64,000 nt of DNA, taken from the NCBI RefSeq assembly GCF_003031405.1, contig NZ_CP020469.1, positions 124,001 to 188,000 on the forward strand, read 5' to 3'. Below the pieces are notes generated by a model. That model made no database searches and was not told where the DNA came from. It worked only from the letters and a program-made list of their open reading frames with translations. Origin of the DNA: Halomonas sp. 'Soap Lake #6' (GTDB lineage: Bacteria; Pseudomonadota; Gammaproteobacteria; Pseudomonadales; Halomonadaceae). Below are positions 42,496 to 50,756 of the stretch, in pieces. A program made the position numbers and the translations under genes. Each line of letters opens with the position of its first letter. Positions within the stretch are counted from its first letter, which is position 1.

Positions 42496-43691
42496 AGGGT
42501 CTCTCCATCTCGCGCGGGGGTATTGCCTCGCTGGCGTAGCCGCACTTGTTGGCCTACCCGCGGCTGGGCAAGGCCGGCAATGACGACGCGCTGGCCTGCT
42601 TCCAAACCACTGCGTATCAATGCTTGCTCTTGGCCTCGGTAGGCTAGGGTAACGGTGGTGTTGCGTAAGCGGTCTTCGTCATCCACCCACCATACCTGCT
42701 CGCCGGGCCGCAGCGCGGCTGAGGGCAGGGCGATTAGCGATTCATTGGCCGTGGTGTGGTAGGTAATACGCATCACATCGCCCAGCCGCAGGGCAGGGCC
42801 ACTACTCTCCAGTGCCAGTGGGTCATCTACTGCTATCAACAACTGTGCTTGTAAGCCGTTTTCTTCTAGGTTGGGCAGTATCGAGACTAGGCTACCATCC
42901 CGGGTGGCCCCTTCCGGCCAGCCTTGGCTGGTAAGCGAGACGCGGTCACCAGGCTCAAGCCACGCTAAGGTATCCCCCGGCAGCGAGGCGCGCACCCAAA
43001 ACTGTTCAACGCCGACCAGACTAAGCACTTCTGTGCCTTGGCTTAGCAGGCTGCCTGCGCCGACCAAGCGGTCTTGAACCATGGCTTTCCAGGGGGCTTT
43101 TAAGGTGGCGCGTTCTAGGTTCAGCGCCGCTTGATCGCGTACCACTCGGGCCTGGGTGAGTTGGGCCTGGGCTTGGCGCAATTGCGGTTCGCGTAGCACC
43201 AGAGCGCGCCGTTCCGCGGAGAGCTGGCGGCCAAAAGACTCATATTCGCTGCGGACGCGCTGCTGTTCTGCCTGCTCTAGAGCAAGCAGCGCCTGGGCGT
43301 TGGCCAATTGAGCCTCTGCATCTTCAAGTGCTAGCCGTAGGTCCGCTTGGTCGATATAGACCAGTGGCGCATCCTGCTCTACCACTTGGCCTGGAAATAC
43401 CCCTTGCCCAAAGCGCTCAAGCTGGCCTGCAACACGGCTGGCCAGCATGGTGGCCTTTTCGGCTTCGACTCGCCCAAAGCCAGTTAGTATCGGCGCCTGA
43501 AGGCGTTCCTCTACGGTGATGACATCAACAACCGGCGGGGGTGTTGGCGGAGGCGGGCGTCGCTCAATACGGGGCGGCTGGCTAATAATCCACCAAGCCA
43601 GCGTTAAGCCGCCGGCAAGTACCAACAGCGCTGCCATGGCACCGAAACGAATGCGGCCTTGTTGATGTGAAGAACTGCGAGAAAGGGTCAT
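42492..43691 (-). CDS. RND periplasmic adaptor (membrane fusion protein)
   Basis: A 399-residue adaptor with an N-terminal membrane anchor (about 18-38), a proline-rich linker, a lipoyl-like half-motif, a long helical hairpin (about 115-185, Q/A/L-rich) and beta-barrel domains. It links the RND pump to an outer-membrane channel. It is first in the four-gene unit. Its upstream DNA contains a copy of a tetR-type control region (see 43719-43890), so its promoter may once have been shared with a divergent tetR gene. Confidence 0.9.
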   Translation of the reverse strand: MTLSRSSSHQQGRIRFGAMAALLVLAGGLTLAWWIISQPPRIERRPPPPTPPPVVDVITVEERLQAPILTGFGRVEAEKATMLASRVAGQLERFGQGVFPGQVVEQDAPLVYIDQADLRLALEDAEAQLANAQALLALEQAEQQRVRSEYESFGRQLSAERRALVLREPQLRQAQAQLTQARVVRDQAALNLERATLKAPWKAMVQDRLVGAGSLLSQGTEVLSLVGVEQFWVRASLPGDTLAWLEPGDRVSLTSQGWPEGATRDGSLVSILPNLEENGLQAQLLIAVDDPLALESSGPALRLGDVMRITYHTTANESLIALPSAALRPGEQVWWVDDEDRLRNTTVTLAYRGQEQALIRSGLEAGQRVVIAGLAQPRVGQQVRLRQRGNTPARDGETL

Positions 43692-43718
43692 TACCGCGCG
43701 TCATCCGTTGGCTAGGGG

Positions 43719-43784
43719 CGAAAATTCCAGGCAAGTAGGCATACCATGCTAGCATCCATGATTCCTAAGCAGCGATTAGGTAAG
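43719..43784. repeat. Left copy of a 66-bp repeat, RND promoter side
   Basis: This 66-bp segment matches 49765-49830 without gaps at 58 of 66 positions. Both copies keep a perfect 10-bp palindrome (ATGCTAGCAT, here 43746-43755) and an inverted repeat CCTAA-N7-TTAGG (here 43764-43780). It lies 28-93 bp before the RND adaptor start. The palindromes are good candidate operators. Confidence 0.85.
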
Positions 43785-43821
43785 CAATGTGCAAATAGCG
43801 TGCAACACGCTGTCTGAGTGC

Positions 43822-43890
43822 TTGAAAATCAATAGATGATGGTTCCGCGTAGCATGATGCGCAACATCGCTATCCACTATCAGCAACAGC
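43822..43890 (+). pseudogene. Relic of a tetR 5-prime end next to the RND operon
   Basis: The segment from 43822 aligns with the DNA that leads into the intact tetR gene at 49953: both have TGAAAATCA, then TAGA, and an ATG at 43854 aligned with the tetR ATG. The first ten codons here read MMRNIAIHYQ against MIKNTATRDK in the gene. The similarity then fades and the frame has no TetR features. The GTCTA half of the TAGAC-N5-GTCTA operator is lost. I read it as a decayed copy of the tetR start. Confidence 0.6.
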
Positions 43891-43936
43891 TATGTTTAAC
43901 CTCCCACTCACTCCTGTTTATCGTCGTCTGTCCAGT

Positions 43937-44743
43937 TCAGTGGCGAGCACGGAAGTGATGCTCATCGGCAGCCACGTCGTTTTGGGTTGCCGCTATCAGA
44001 GTGTCATCAAGTGAAGGGTCATCCAGTGGGATTAAGCCACACTGCGTTAGGGCCTTGCGGAGACTGATTCGTTCATCCAGGCGCTGGTACACCACCCGTA
44101 CGCAGCAGGGCATGCGCTCGCTGTTGTCTGCTACGCCCATTTTTAAACCGGTTAAACGCGTCACCTGACTCTGAAAACTCGGGAACAGAATTGTCTGGGT
44201 GATTTCATGACCGTTGAGCGTTTCGTGATCGATCAAAAATAGCCGGTCTGCAAGCTTAACTGCAGTGCCCACATAGCGGTTGTGGCATGGACGGCCGCCG
44301 GGAGTGGTCTGCATCCGCTCGGTGCGCTGATAGACGACGCCGCCTTCGCGCGCCTCCAGGCACACCAAGGTGCGCATTAACTGTCCTGGCCGCGACATGG
44401 AGTGGTAAAGCTCAAAGTAGCGGCCAATATAGCGCTCCATGCCTTCACTGCCGCGTTGTACCAGTGCATTGGGCCAGGGTAGTGTTGCTGGGCTCGCCGC
44501 TTCCGTATTCAGCTGGCCTGTTTGTACCAGAGCACGAAAATCGTGGTGGGGCAGGGCGATATCTTCAGCGGCTACGCCAAAAAAGTGGCAAATGCGTTGA
44601 AGCGCCGCGTGGCTAGGGTGGTAGCGACCACTCAGATAGCGATTAAACTGGGCGCGGTTGATTGATAAACGCCGGCAAACGTCAGCAATAGATGGGTAGT
44701 AGCTACAGAGCAGGCGCAGGTTGGCCACAAAATCGTCATGCAT
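43937..44743 (-). CDS. XRE-like helix-turn-helix regulator
   Basis: A 268-residue protein with an N-terminal helix-turn-helix (about 18-65; SIADVCRRLSINRAQFNRYLSG) and a roughly 200-residue C-terminal part with no recognised domain. The C-terminal part ends with charged, His-rich residues. It lies 91 bp downstream of fabF on the same strand and may read through from it. The target is unknown. Confidence 0.75.
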   Translation of the reverse strand: MHDDFVANLRLLCSYYPSIADVCRRLSINRAQFNRYLSGRYHPSHAALQRICHFFGVAAEDIALPHHDFRALVQTGQLNTEAASPATLPWPNALVQRGSEGMERYIGRYFELYHSMSRPGQLMRTLVCLEAREGGVVYQRTERMQTTPGGRPCHNRYVGTAVKLADRLFLIDHETLNGHEITQTILFPSFQSQVTRLTGLKMGVADNSERMPCCVRVVYQRLDERISLRKALTQCGLIPLDDPSLDDTLIAATQNDVAADEHHFRARH

Positions 44744-44834
44744 GGGATGACTCTAGTTCTCTTAGGGGGCTCGTTGTTGCCTAATGTGATGCCTCGCGCC
44801 CCAGAGTGCAACGGCCACGTGCAGGGCCGTTGCA

Positions 44835-46109
44835 TTAATCGAGTTCAATACTGCTAACGATAAGTGCTGCATTGACGCCACCAAAACCGAACCCATTACA
44901 CAATACATGCTTAGTGGCGTGCTTCTGACGAGTCGCCGTGACAAAGGTTAAATCCTGCATATCCTCATCGCACTGCTCAAGATTGATAGTGGGTGGAAGT
45001 TGCTGAGCATTGATTGCCAATACAGAAAAAATGCTCTCTATACCTCCCGCTGCACCTAATAGATGGCCTGTGGCGGCTTTCGTTGCCGAAATAGGGATGG
45101 CAGGTAGGCGCTCACCGAATACATTACGTAACGAGGCAATTTCAGCCCGGTCGCCAACGGGCGTAGAAGTGGCGTGGGCATTAATATGATCAATAGCATC
45201 AATGGTAAGGTTCGCCATACCGAGCGCCGATTGAATCGCTGCTGCTGCACCTGCTCCATCTTTTGGGCCTGCTGTTAGATGGTAGGCATCTGCACTGGTG
45301 CCGTAGCCGCTAATAACAGCTAACGGCGTTGCACCACGCGCGAGCGCATGGTCGAGCGTTTCGATCACCATAACCCCAGCGCCTTCTCCCATCACAAAAC
45401 CGTTACGGGCTTGATCAAAGGGCCGGGATGCACATTCTGGGGCGTCTACTTCCGTCGAAACGGCCTTTAAGGCGTTAAAACTGGCGAGTGAAAGAGGGTC
45501 AATACACGCCTCAGCACCACCGACGAGGGCAACATCGGCTTCTCCATTGCGTATGATACGCATACCGTCGCCAATTGCCTGCAGGCCTGCCGCGCAAGCC
45601 GTTACCGGACACCCCAGAGGGCCTTGAAAGCCATAACGAATGGACAGATTACCAGCGGCCAAATTGGCCAGAAAGGCTGGCACTGTGAAGGGGGAGAGTT
45701 TGCGATAACCGCGCTCTGCAAGGGTTTTTTGGGCTTGAGTAATCGTCGGGAAGCCGCCAATGCCAGAGCCAATAATGGTGGCCGTGCGGCGTTTTTGAGC
45801 CTGTTCAACGGGGAACCAGTTGGCCTGTGACAGCGCCTCTTGGGCTGCCGCTAGCGCGTAGAGGCTGAACAAGTCCATTTTGCGCTGTTCTTTAGGGTCG
45901 GCTATCTCATCCAGGTCTATACCGCCGGTGGGGTCATGGCTAATGTTTGGCACCACCCCGGCAATTTTGATCGGGATACTGCTTGTGTCAAAGCGGTCAA
46001 TGGTACTGATTCCAGACAGGCCGTTAACCAGTCGCTGCCAACTTGTATTGACGCTGTTGCCTAGCGGGCTGACCATACCCATGCCAGTAATCACAATAGG
46101 TGATTGCAT
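44835..46109 (-). CDS. fabF: Beta-ketoacyl-ACP synthase II (FabF-type)
   Basis: A 424-residue condensing enzyme. Catalytic Cys172 lies in PVTACAAGLQ, with histidines in NAHATSTPVGD and ATGHLLGAAG and the GFGGVN C-terminal motif; length and fold are those of FabF/KAS II. It elongates acyl-ACP using malonyl-ACP. It is not in a fab operon: the neighbours are a divergent TetR regulator and a downstream XRE regulator, so it is probably a second copy with special control. AGGAG lies five bases before the ATG. Confidence 0.93.
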   Translation of the reverse strand: MQSPIVITGMGMVSPLGNSVNTSWQRLVNGLSGISTIDRFDTSSIPIKIAGVVPNISHDPTGGIDLDEIADPKEQRKMDLFSLYALAAAQEALSQANWFPVEQAQKRRTATIIGSGIGGFPTITQAQKTLAERGYRKLSPFTVPAFLANLAAGNLSIRYGFQGPLGCPVTACAAGLQAIGDGMRIIRNGEADVALVGGAEACIDPLSLASFNALKAVSTEVDAPECASRPFDQARNGFVMGEGAGVMVIETLDHALARGATPLAVISGYGTSADAYHLTAGPKDGAGAAAAIQSALGMANLTIDAIDHINAHATSTPVGDRAEIASLRNVFGERLPAIPISATKAATGHLLGAAGGIESIFSVLAINAQQLPPTINLEQCDEDMQDLTFVTATRQKHATKHVLCNGFGFGGVNAALIVSSIELD

Positions 46110-46190
46110 AGTGACTCCTGAGTTATTGATATGGTTACCCTAGCAATGGACAGTATATGATCAAGATAATATTTAGCTGACGAGGTAGAT

Positions 46191-46832
46191 ATGCCTTATC
46201 CCAAGAGCCATAAATCGAAAACCAAAGAGCGGATTTTGGCTTCGGCGACGGAGCTATTCAGCCGCAATGGGTTTCATAAGGTATCGATTGGTCAGATCAT
46301 GAAGTTAGCGAAGATGACGCATGGTGCCTTTTATGCACATTTCGCTTCAAAAGAGGCCCTTTATCATGAGTCTATCCGGCTGACCATTGATAACAGTCGG
46401 GCGGCTAGATTGGTAAAAGGGCCTCTTTCGTTACAACACCTAACCGAATTGGTCGCTAACTACTGCAATCTCCAAGAGCTGGAAGCCAAGCATCAGCCGG
46501 GGCCTGAAGCAGTACTATTCAACGAAATAGGCAGTGAAAAAGCAGAAATCCGCACCTTGTTTGAAGCGTCATATATGAGTATGAAAAAGATGCTTGAAAC
46601 CCGCTTGATAGCTCTGAGTAAGTTAAAACAACTTCCCTTTGCCAATGATCGCAAAGCAATTGCTGATAAATCCCGCGTCATATTGGCATCCCTGGTAGGG
46701 GCCGTCGCCATTGCCAAAAGTCTGCCAGGGGAGGCGGAACGAAAGCAGGTGTTGATAGCAACACAGCGCCAGATATTACTGATGCTCGGGGTCAGTGAAG
46801 CTGAGGTAGAGCGTATGTTGCAAGCACAGTAG
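46191..46832 (+). CDS. TetR-family regulator divergent from fabF
   Basis: A 213-residue TetR/AcrR regulator. The DNA-binding domain (ILASATELFSRNGFHKVSIG, MTHGAFYAHFASKEALY) occupies about 12-60; the C-terminal ligand-binding part is helical. The first ~15 residues are basic (PKSHKSKTKER). GAGG precedes the ATG. It shares an 81-bp divergent promoter region with fabF, so fabF is its likely target; the effector may be an acyl compound (inference). Confidence 0.9.
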   Translation: MPYPKSHKSKTKERILASATELFSRNGFHKVSIGQIMKLAKMTHGAFYAHFASKEALYHESIRLTIDNSRAARLVKGPLSLQHLTELVANYCNLQELEAKHQPGPEAVLFNEIGSEKAEIRTLFEASYMSMKKMLETRLIALSKLKQLPFANDRKAIADKSRVILASLVGAVAIAKSLPGEAERKQVLIATQRQILLMLGVSEAEVERMLQAQ

Positions 46833-46874
46833 TTCGGCCGCCTACAGCAAGATATTCCTAATTGATGCACTTTG

Positions 46875-46901
46875 GTGCACTCGCTGATGCAGTGAGTGCA
46901 C
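46875..46901. promoter_or_regulatory. GTGCACTC inverted repeat upstream of the AGCS gene
   Basis: Arms GTGCACTC and GAGTGCAC, extendable to 11 bp with one G-U pair. Further TGCAC copies occur at 46867 and 46907. It could be a terminator for the TetR gene, lacking a T-run, or a regulator site for the symporter gene 140 bp downstream. Confidence 0.45.
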
Positions 46902-46965
46902 ATAACTGCACCGATGCGCCAAATTTAATTCTGCCCACCACTTGGTACAACGTTCTCCGCACGAT

Positions 46966-46995
46966 GCGATTTCAAAAAGCGCGATATCAAAACGC
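46966..46995. repeat. 15-bp tandem duplication upstream of the AGCS gene
   Basis: GCGATTTCAAAAAGC (46966) is followed directly by GCGATATCAAAACGC (46981), 45-75 bp before the symporter start. Confidence 0.7.
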
Positions 46996-47039
46996 GAATT
47001 AAAAACATAACGCTAATACAGAAACGCGGAGAGAGTCAC

Positions 47040-48503
47040 ATGCTCGATATGCTTAATGAGCTCCTTTGGGGCAAGGTACTGCTAGTGCTGCTGGTGGGCG
47101 TGGGGGTTGGTTTTACCATCGCTTCCCGCTTTGTGCAGTTTCGCTATTTTGGTGAAATGTTTCGTATCCTCGGCTCGGGGCAAGCGTTTAAGCGCAATAA
47201 GCACGGCCATTTAAGCTCGTTTCAGGCACTGGTTCTATCGGTAGCTGGACGTGTAGGTGGCGGTAACATCGCTGGTGTTGCGGTTGCGATCACCTTGGGT
47301 GGCCCTGGGGCGATTTTCTGGATGTGGTTGGTTGGCTTAATGGGCATGGCCACCAGTTTCCTGGAATGTACCCTGGCGCAAACCTATAAAAGAGCAGAAG
47401 GCGATGGTACCTATCGCGGTGGTCCGGCGTACTACATCGTTAAAGGACTGGGTAAACAGTGGCGCTGGCTAGCGGCGTTCTACTCTGTTCTGCTGCTATT
47501 AACCTTCGGTTTTGCCTTTACCGCGCTGCAATCTTACGCGGTAGCGACCTCATTTGGTGATGCTTTCGGCGTGCCGGTGCTGTATAGCGGCATTGCCCTG
47601 GCCATGCTGGTCGGGCTGATTATCTTCGGTGGTATTAAGCGCATTGCACGCATCTCTGAGTTTTTGGTGCCCTTTATGGCGGTGAGCTATATCGCCATTG
47701 CACTGCTAGTTATCGCCATGAACATTTCTGAAATCCCCAGTGTGATCACGCTAATCGTCAAGAGCGCCTTCGGCCTTGAGCCGCTTATTGGTGGCGGGAT
47801 TGGCGCGGCCATTATGATGGGTTTGAAGCGCGGCTTGTTCTCTAACGAAGCGGGTCTGGGTAGTGCTCCCAACGTAGCCGCGGTCGCCTATGTACCACAC
47901 CCCGCTAACCAGGGCATCGTACAAGCGTTTTCGGTGTTTATCGATACCGTGATTATCTGCTCTGCCACCGCGTTTTTGATCCTGCTAAGCGGTGTTTACG
48001 ACCCTGCCGCAGGTGCAGGCGTTGAGGGTATTGCGCTCACTCAGGCGGCACTGGCTGACCATGTAGGCGAATGGGGCCGGACCTTTGTCAGCTTGGCACT
48101 GCTGCTGTTTGCCTTCAGCACCATTCTTTATAACTACTACCTGGGCGAGAACAGCCTCAACTTCTTTAGCCGCGACAACCAGAATCTGTTTAACGCCTTC
48201 CGCGTCGCTATCGTATTGCTAGTGTGCTGGGGTGCGACCACTGATTTGGGCACTGTATTCGGCTTTGCCGATGTCACTATGGGCCTGCTGGCGGTAGTGA
48301 ACTTGGTTGCGCTGATTCTGCTGTTCAAATGCGGCCTACGGATTCTTAAAGACTACGATGGTCAGCGTCGTCAGGGAATTAAGCAGCCGATTTTCGATGC
48401 CAACCAGCACCCGGATCTCGACCTGGACCCGAAAGCTTGGGAGCTAGAGCCTAAAGAAGCCGAAGCATTAAAGCAGCGTCTGGCAAGTGCGCCTGCCAAG
48501 TAA
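47040..48503 (+). CDS. Alanine/glycine:cation symporter (AGCS family)
   Basis: A 487-residue inner-membrane transporter with about ten to eleven helices and AGCS marks: AGRVGGGNIAGVAVAITLGGPGAIFWMW, a FLECTLAQTYK segment, and MGLKRGLFSNEAGLGSAPN. It imports alanine, glycine or related amino acids with Na+ or H+. GGAG lies eight bases before the ATG. An asparaginase gene follows after 67 bp and may be co-transcribed, giving uptake and deamidation of small amino acids together. Confidence 0.92.
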   Translation: MLDMLNELLWGKVLLVLLVGVGVGFTIASRFVQFRYFGEMFRILGSGQAFKRNKHGHLSSFQALVLSVAGRVGGGNIAGVAVAITLGGPGAIFWMWLVGLMGMATSFLECTLAQTYKRAEGDGTYRGGPAYYIVKGLGKQWRWLAAFYSVLLLLTFGFAFTALQSYAVATSFGDAFGVPVLYSGIALAMLVGLIIFGGIKRIARISEFLVPFMAVSYIAIALLVIAMNISEIPSVITLIVKSAFGLEPLIGGGIGAAIMMGLKRGLFSNEAGLGSAPNVAAVAYVPHPANQGIVQAFSVFIDTVIICSATAFLILLSGVYDPAAGAGVEGIALTQAALADHVGEWGRTFVSLALLLFAFSTILYNYYLGENSLNFFSRDNQNLFNAFRVAIVLLVCWGATTDLGTVFGFADVTMGLLAVVNLVALILLFKCGLRILKDYDGQRRQGIKQPIFDANQHPDLDLDPKAWELEPKEAEALKQRLASAPAK

Positions 48504-48570
48504 GCCTTCACTAAGGCCATGTTAATAAGCTCATTTTAATGAGTCCGTGTGAAATAGATAAGGAGTGGCC

Positions 48571-49587
48571 ATGCCCCGCGTACTAATGCTCTATACCGGT
48601 GGCACCATCGGTATGCAGCCTTCTCCACAGGGGTATGTGCCCTGCGCGGGGTTGGCCGAACGTCTAGCAGCGCATTTAGCGCTGGGCGATTCCGGTCGGT
48701 TGCCAGTGTTTGATGTGGTTGAAATGCAGCCACTGATTGATAGCGCTGAGCTAATGCCGGAAGCCTGGAACCGGCTGGTGGCGCAGTTAGAAAGCCACTG
48801 GCAACGCTATGATGCGTTTGTGGTGCTCCACGGCACCGATACCATGGCCTGTAGCGCCGCAGCGCTTTCGTTTATGCTCGGCGCACTGAATAAGCCGGTG
48901 ATTTTCACCGGCTCTCAAATTCCACTGGGTGAGCCTCGCAGTGATGCGCTGAATAATGTTGTCAGTGCGCTGCAGTTAGCGGCGCATCCAGATACTCCTC
49001 GCGAAGTCTGCCTAGCGTTTCACGACAGGTTATTGCGCGGCAACCGAGCGCGCAAAGTGCGTACTCAAGGGTTAGATGCGTTTGACTCTCCCAACTTTCC
49101 CTGGTTAGGGGAGTTAGGCATTGGCATCACCCTGAACGTTGATTCAGCCCTTGCGACAGGCACTCCCAACTTTGCGCCTATCGACCTTGATCCTGAAGCG
49201 GTGGCACTGCTGCCGCTGCACCCTGGGATGTCGCTGCGCCGCGCTAAGGCGCTATTAGCCGATGACAGCTTAAAGGGCCTGGTGCTTTACAGCTATGGCG
49301 TTGGCAACCCGCCCAGCTTTGAAGGCGAACTGCTAAGTGCCTTAACCGCTGCCAATGAGCGGGGTGTAGCGCTGCTTAATGTGACGCAGTGTGCGCAAGG
49401 CGATGTAGTGCAGGGGGCATATGCCACCGGCGCGGCGCTCAATAGAGCGGGCGTGGTTGCCGGAGCCGATATCACACCTGAAGCTGCTGTAGCGAAACTC
49501 ACTGTTTTGTTAGGCCGTGGCATTAGTGGCCTCGAACTGCGGCAAGCGCTGAAAAACGCCTTACGGGGCGAGTGCAGTAGCCACTAG
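48571..49587 (+). CDS. ansA: Type I L-asparaginase
   Basis: A 338-residue cytoplasmic asparaginase (no signal peptide). The nucleophile threonine lies in LMLYTGGTIGMQ (Thr9), the second catalytic set in VVLHGTDTMACSAAAL, and FTGSQIPLGEPRSD follows; it hydrolyses asparagine to aspartate and ammonia. The frame opens at a GTG (48565), but that codon ends the AGGAG ribosome site of the ATG at 48571. A strong terminator follows. Confidence 0.92.
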   Translation: MPRVLMLYTGGTIGMQPSPQGYVPCAGLAERLAAHLALGDSGRLPVFDVVEMQPLIDSAELMPEAWNRLVAQLESHWQRYDAFVVLHGTDTMACSAAALSFMLGALNKPVIFTGSQIPLGEPRSDALNNVVSALQLAAHPDTPREVCLAFHDRLLRGNRARKVRTQGLDAFDSPNFPWLGELGIGITLNVDSALATGTPNFAPIDLDPEAVALLPLHPGMSLRRAKALLADDSLKGLVLYSYGVGNPPSFEGELLSALTAANERGVALLNVTQCAQGDVVQGAYATGAALNRAGVVAGADITPEAAVAKLTVLLGRGISGLELRQALKNALRGECSSH

Positions 49588-49616
49588 CCACCTACCTCAA
49601 TGTGTGGACCCTGAAT

Positions 49617-49650
49617 AGCCCTGGCTGCCGACCGGCAGCCAGGGCTCTTT
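49617..49650 (+). terminator. Terminator after ansA
   Basis: A perfect 13-bp stem (49617-49629 with 49634-49646), a GACC loop and CTTTC downstream. Confidence 0.88.
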
Positions 49651-49723
49651 CATGCTTTGTTAATGCTTCAAGCAATCGCGATAGGGGAGCGTTACTGAGT
49701 GTCATTCATGGGTGAAAGGATAA

Positions 49724-49768
49724 ATGGTCATAGGCGAAATGGTCGTAAGCGAAACGGTGATAGACGAA
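49724..49768. repeat. 15-bp tandem array, three copies
   Basis: ATGGTCATAGGCGAA (49724), ATGGTCGTAAGCGAA (49739) and ACGGTGATAGACGAA (49754) follow in register; a related ATGGGTGAAAGGATAA precedes them. The last copy runs into the 66-bp repeat. Confidence 0.85.
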
Positions 49769-49830
49769 AATTCCAAGCAAATAGGCGTATTATGCTAGCA
49801 TCTACGCTTCCTAAGCAGCGATTAGGTAAG
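49765..49830. repeat. Right copy of the 66-bp repeat, tetR side
   Basis: It matches 43719-43784 at 58 of 66 positions. The ATGCTAGCAT palindrome is at 49792-49801 and the CCTAA-N7-TTAGG inverted repeat at 49810-49826. It lies 123-188 bp before the tetR start. Confidence 0.85.
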
Positions 49831-49931
49831 TTGTGCTGTAAGTGCTTGAAGAGCGTGCGTCACGCTTGCTGAGTACGACACTGCCTAAAAGCATCGGCGA
49901 ATTACGCCTGCTCACTGCATCTGAAAATCAC

Positions 49932-49946
49932 TAGACTACCGGTCTA
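49932..49946. promoter_or_regulatory. TAGAC-N5-GTCTA operator at the tetR start
   Basis: Five-base arms TAGAC and GTCTA, only six bases before the tetR ATG. The NemR repressor of Escherichia coli, from the same class, binds a TAGACC-N4-GGTCTA-type box. The site occupies the place where a ribosome-binding site would be, so the regulator probably represses its own gene. Confidence 0.65.
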
Positions 49947-49952
49947 CGTCAT

Positions 49953-50567
49953 ATGATAAAAAATACCGCTACCCGCGATAAGCTAATCGATGCTGGTGCT
50001 GCGCTCATTGCCCAACAGGGGTATAACGCTACGGGGATCAATGCCGTTTTAAAAAACTGCGGTGTTCCCAAAGGCTCGTTCTACCACTACTTTTCCAGCA
50101 AGGAAGAGTTTGGTTTAGCGGTGATTGAGCATTTTGCCAGCGAGTATGATGACAACCTAGCGGCACTATTTGAAGACTCGTCACAGCCGCCCCTTGACCG
50201 GCTGCGCAGCTACTTTGCCGCTGGTCGCGAGCACATGCATGAGTGCGACCATTCTACCGGCTGCTTGATTGGCAATTTGGGCCAAGAGCTTTCCGGCCAG
50301 AGTGACACCTTTCGCGATGCGCTTAACTTAGTGTTCCAACGCTGGGAAAAGCGCTTAGTGAGTTGCCTGAACGAGGCGCAAGCCCAGGGTGTCGTGAGCC
50401 CCGCCATTTCTTCAGAAGCCCTGGCGAGTTTTATTCTTTCCGGATGGGAAGGTGCAATTCTGCGCGCTAAAACGCTTAAATCAGTTGCCCCTATGGAACA
50501 CTTTGAAGCGATTTTATTTGAGCAGGTGTTAAAGGTTCCAAAACTTGAGGCGGTTCGCACCGGGTGA
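49953..50567 (+). CDS. TetR-family regulator (NemR/LmrA-YxaF type)
   Basis: A 204-residue regulator with a TetR DNA-binding domain (ALIAQQGYNATGINAVL, VPKGSFYHYFSSKEEFG at about 10-55) and a C-terminal domain with the TGCLIGNLGQELS segment of NemR/YxaF-like TetR proteins, whose cysteines can sense electrophiles. No ribosome site is visible before the ATG because an operator-like palindrome is there. Its control region is similar to the DNA upstream of the RND operon at 43.7 kb, so the pump may be, or have been, a target. Confidence 0.88.
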   Translation: MIKNTATRDKLIDAGAALIAQQGYNATGINAVLKNCGVPKGSFYHYFSSKEEFGLAVIEHFASEYDDNLAALFEDSSQPPLDRLRSYFAAGREHMHECDHSTGCLIGNLGQELSGQSDTFRDALNLVFQRWEKRLVSCLNEAQAQGVVSPAISSEALASFILSGWEGAILRAKTLKSVAPMEHFEAILFEQVLKVPKLEAVRTG

Positions 50568-50730
50568 GCTCTCATAGCATCGCTAGGTTAGCAATATTAG
50601 CAATAGTTGCGCAGGGCCACCTTCAAAGCCTGACGGTGGCCCTGAACAGCTTCGCAACAGCACATGCTGCCCATACCTAGTAGCGCGCGGCCTTCTGCGT
50701 AAGTAGCGCTGAATAACGAGCCAAGCGAGG

Positions 50731-50756
50731 CTAAGTGTTAAGTGCTAAGTGTTAAG
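50731..50756. repeat. 14-bp tandem repeat at the SDR stop codon
   Basis: CTAAGTGTTAAGTG (50731) is followed directly by CTAAGTGTTAAG (50745). The SDR stop codon lies in the second copy, so the repeat runs from the end of the gene into the flank, as at the SulP gene. Confidence 0.8.

Larger units (their letters stand above)
49588..49952. other. 365-bp control region upstream of the second tetR gene
   Basis: It contains the ansA terminator (49617-49650), a 15-bp tandem array (49724-49768), the right copy of the 66-bp repeat (49765-49830) and the TAGAC-N5-GTCTA operator (49932-49946). No gene is credible here. Confidence 0.75.

Noticed and set aside
46861..46920. NtrC-type sites from repeated TGCAC motifs upstream of the AGCS gene
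   Set aside because: The spacing between half-sites is shorter than the NtrC consensus and I found no sigma54 -24/-12 promoter nearby.
46833..47039. Glycine riboswitch before the alanine/glycine symporter
   Set aside because: I could not find the tandem aptamer core; only a GTGCAC hairpin and a 15-bp duplication are present.
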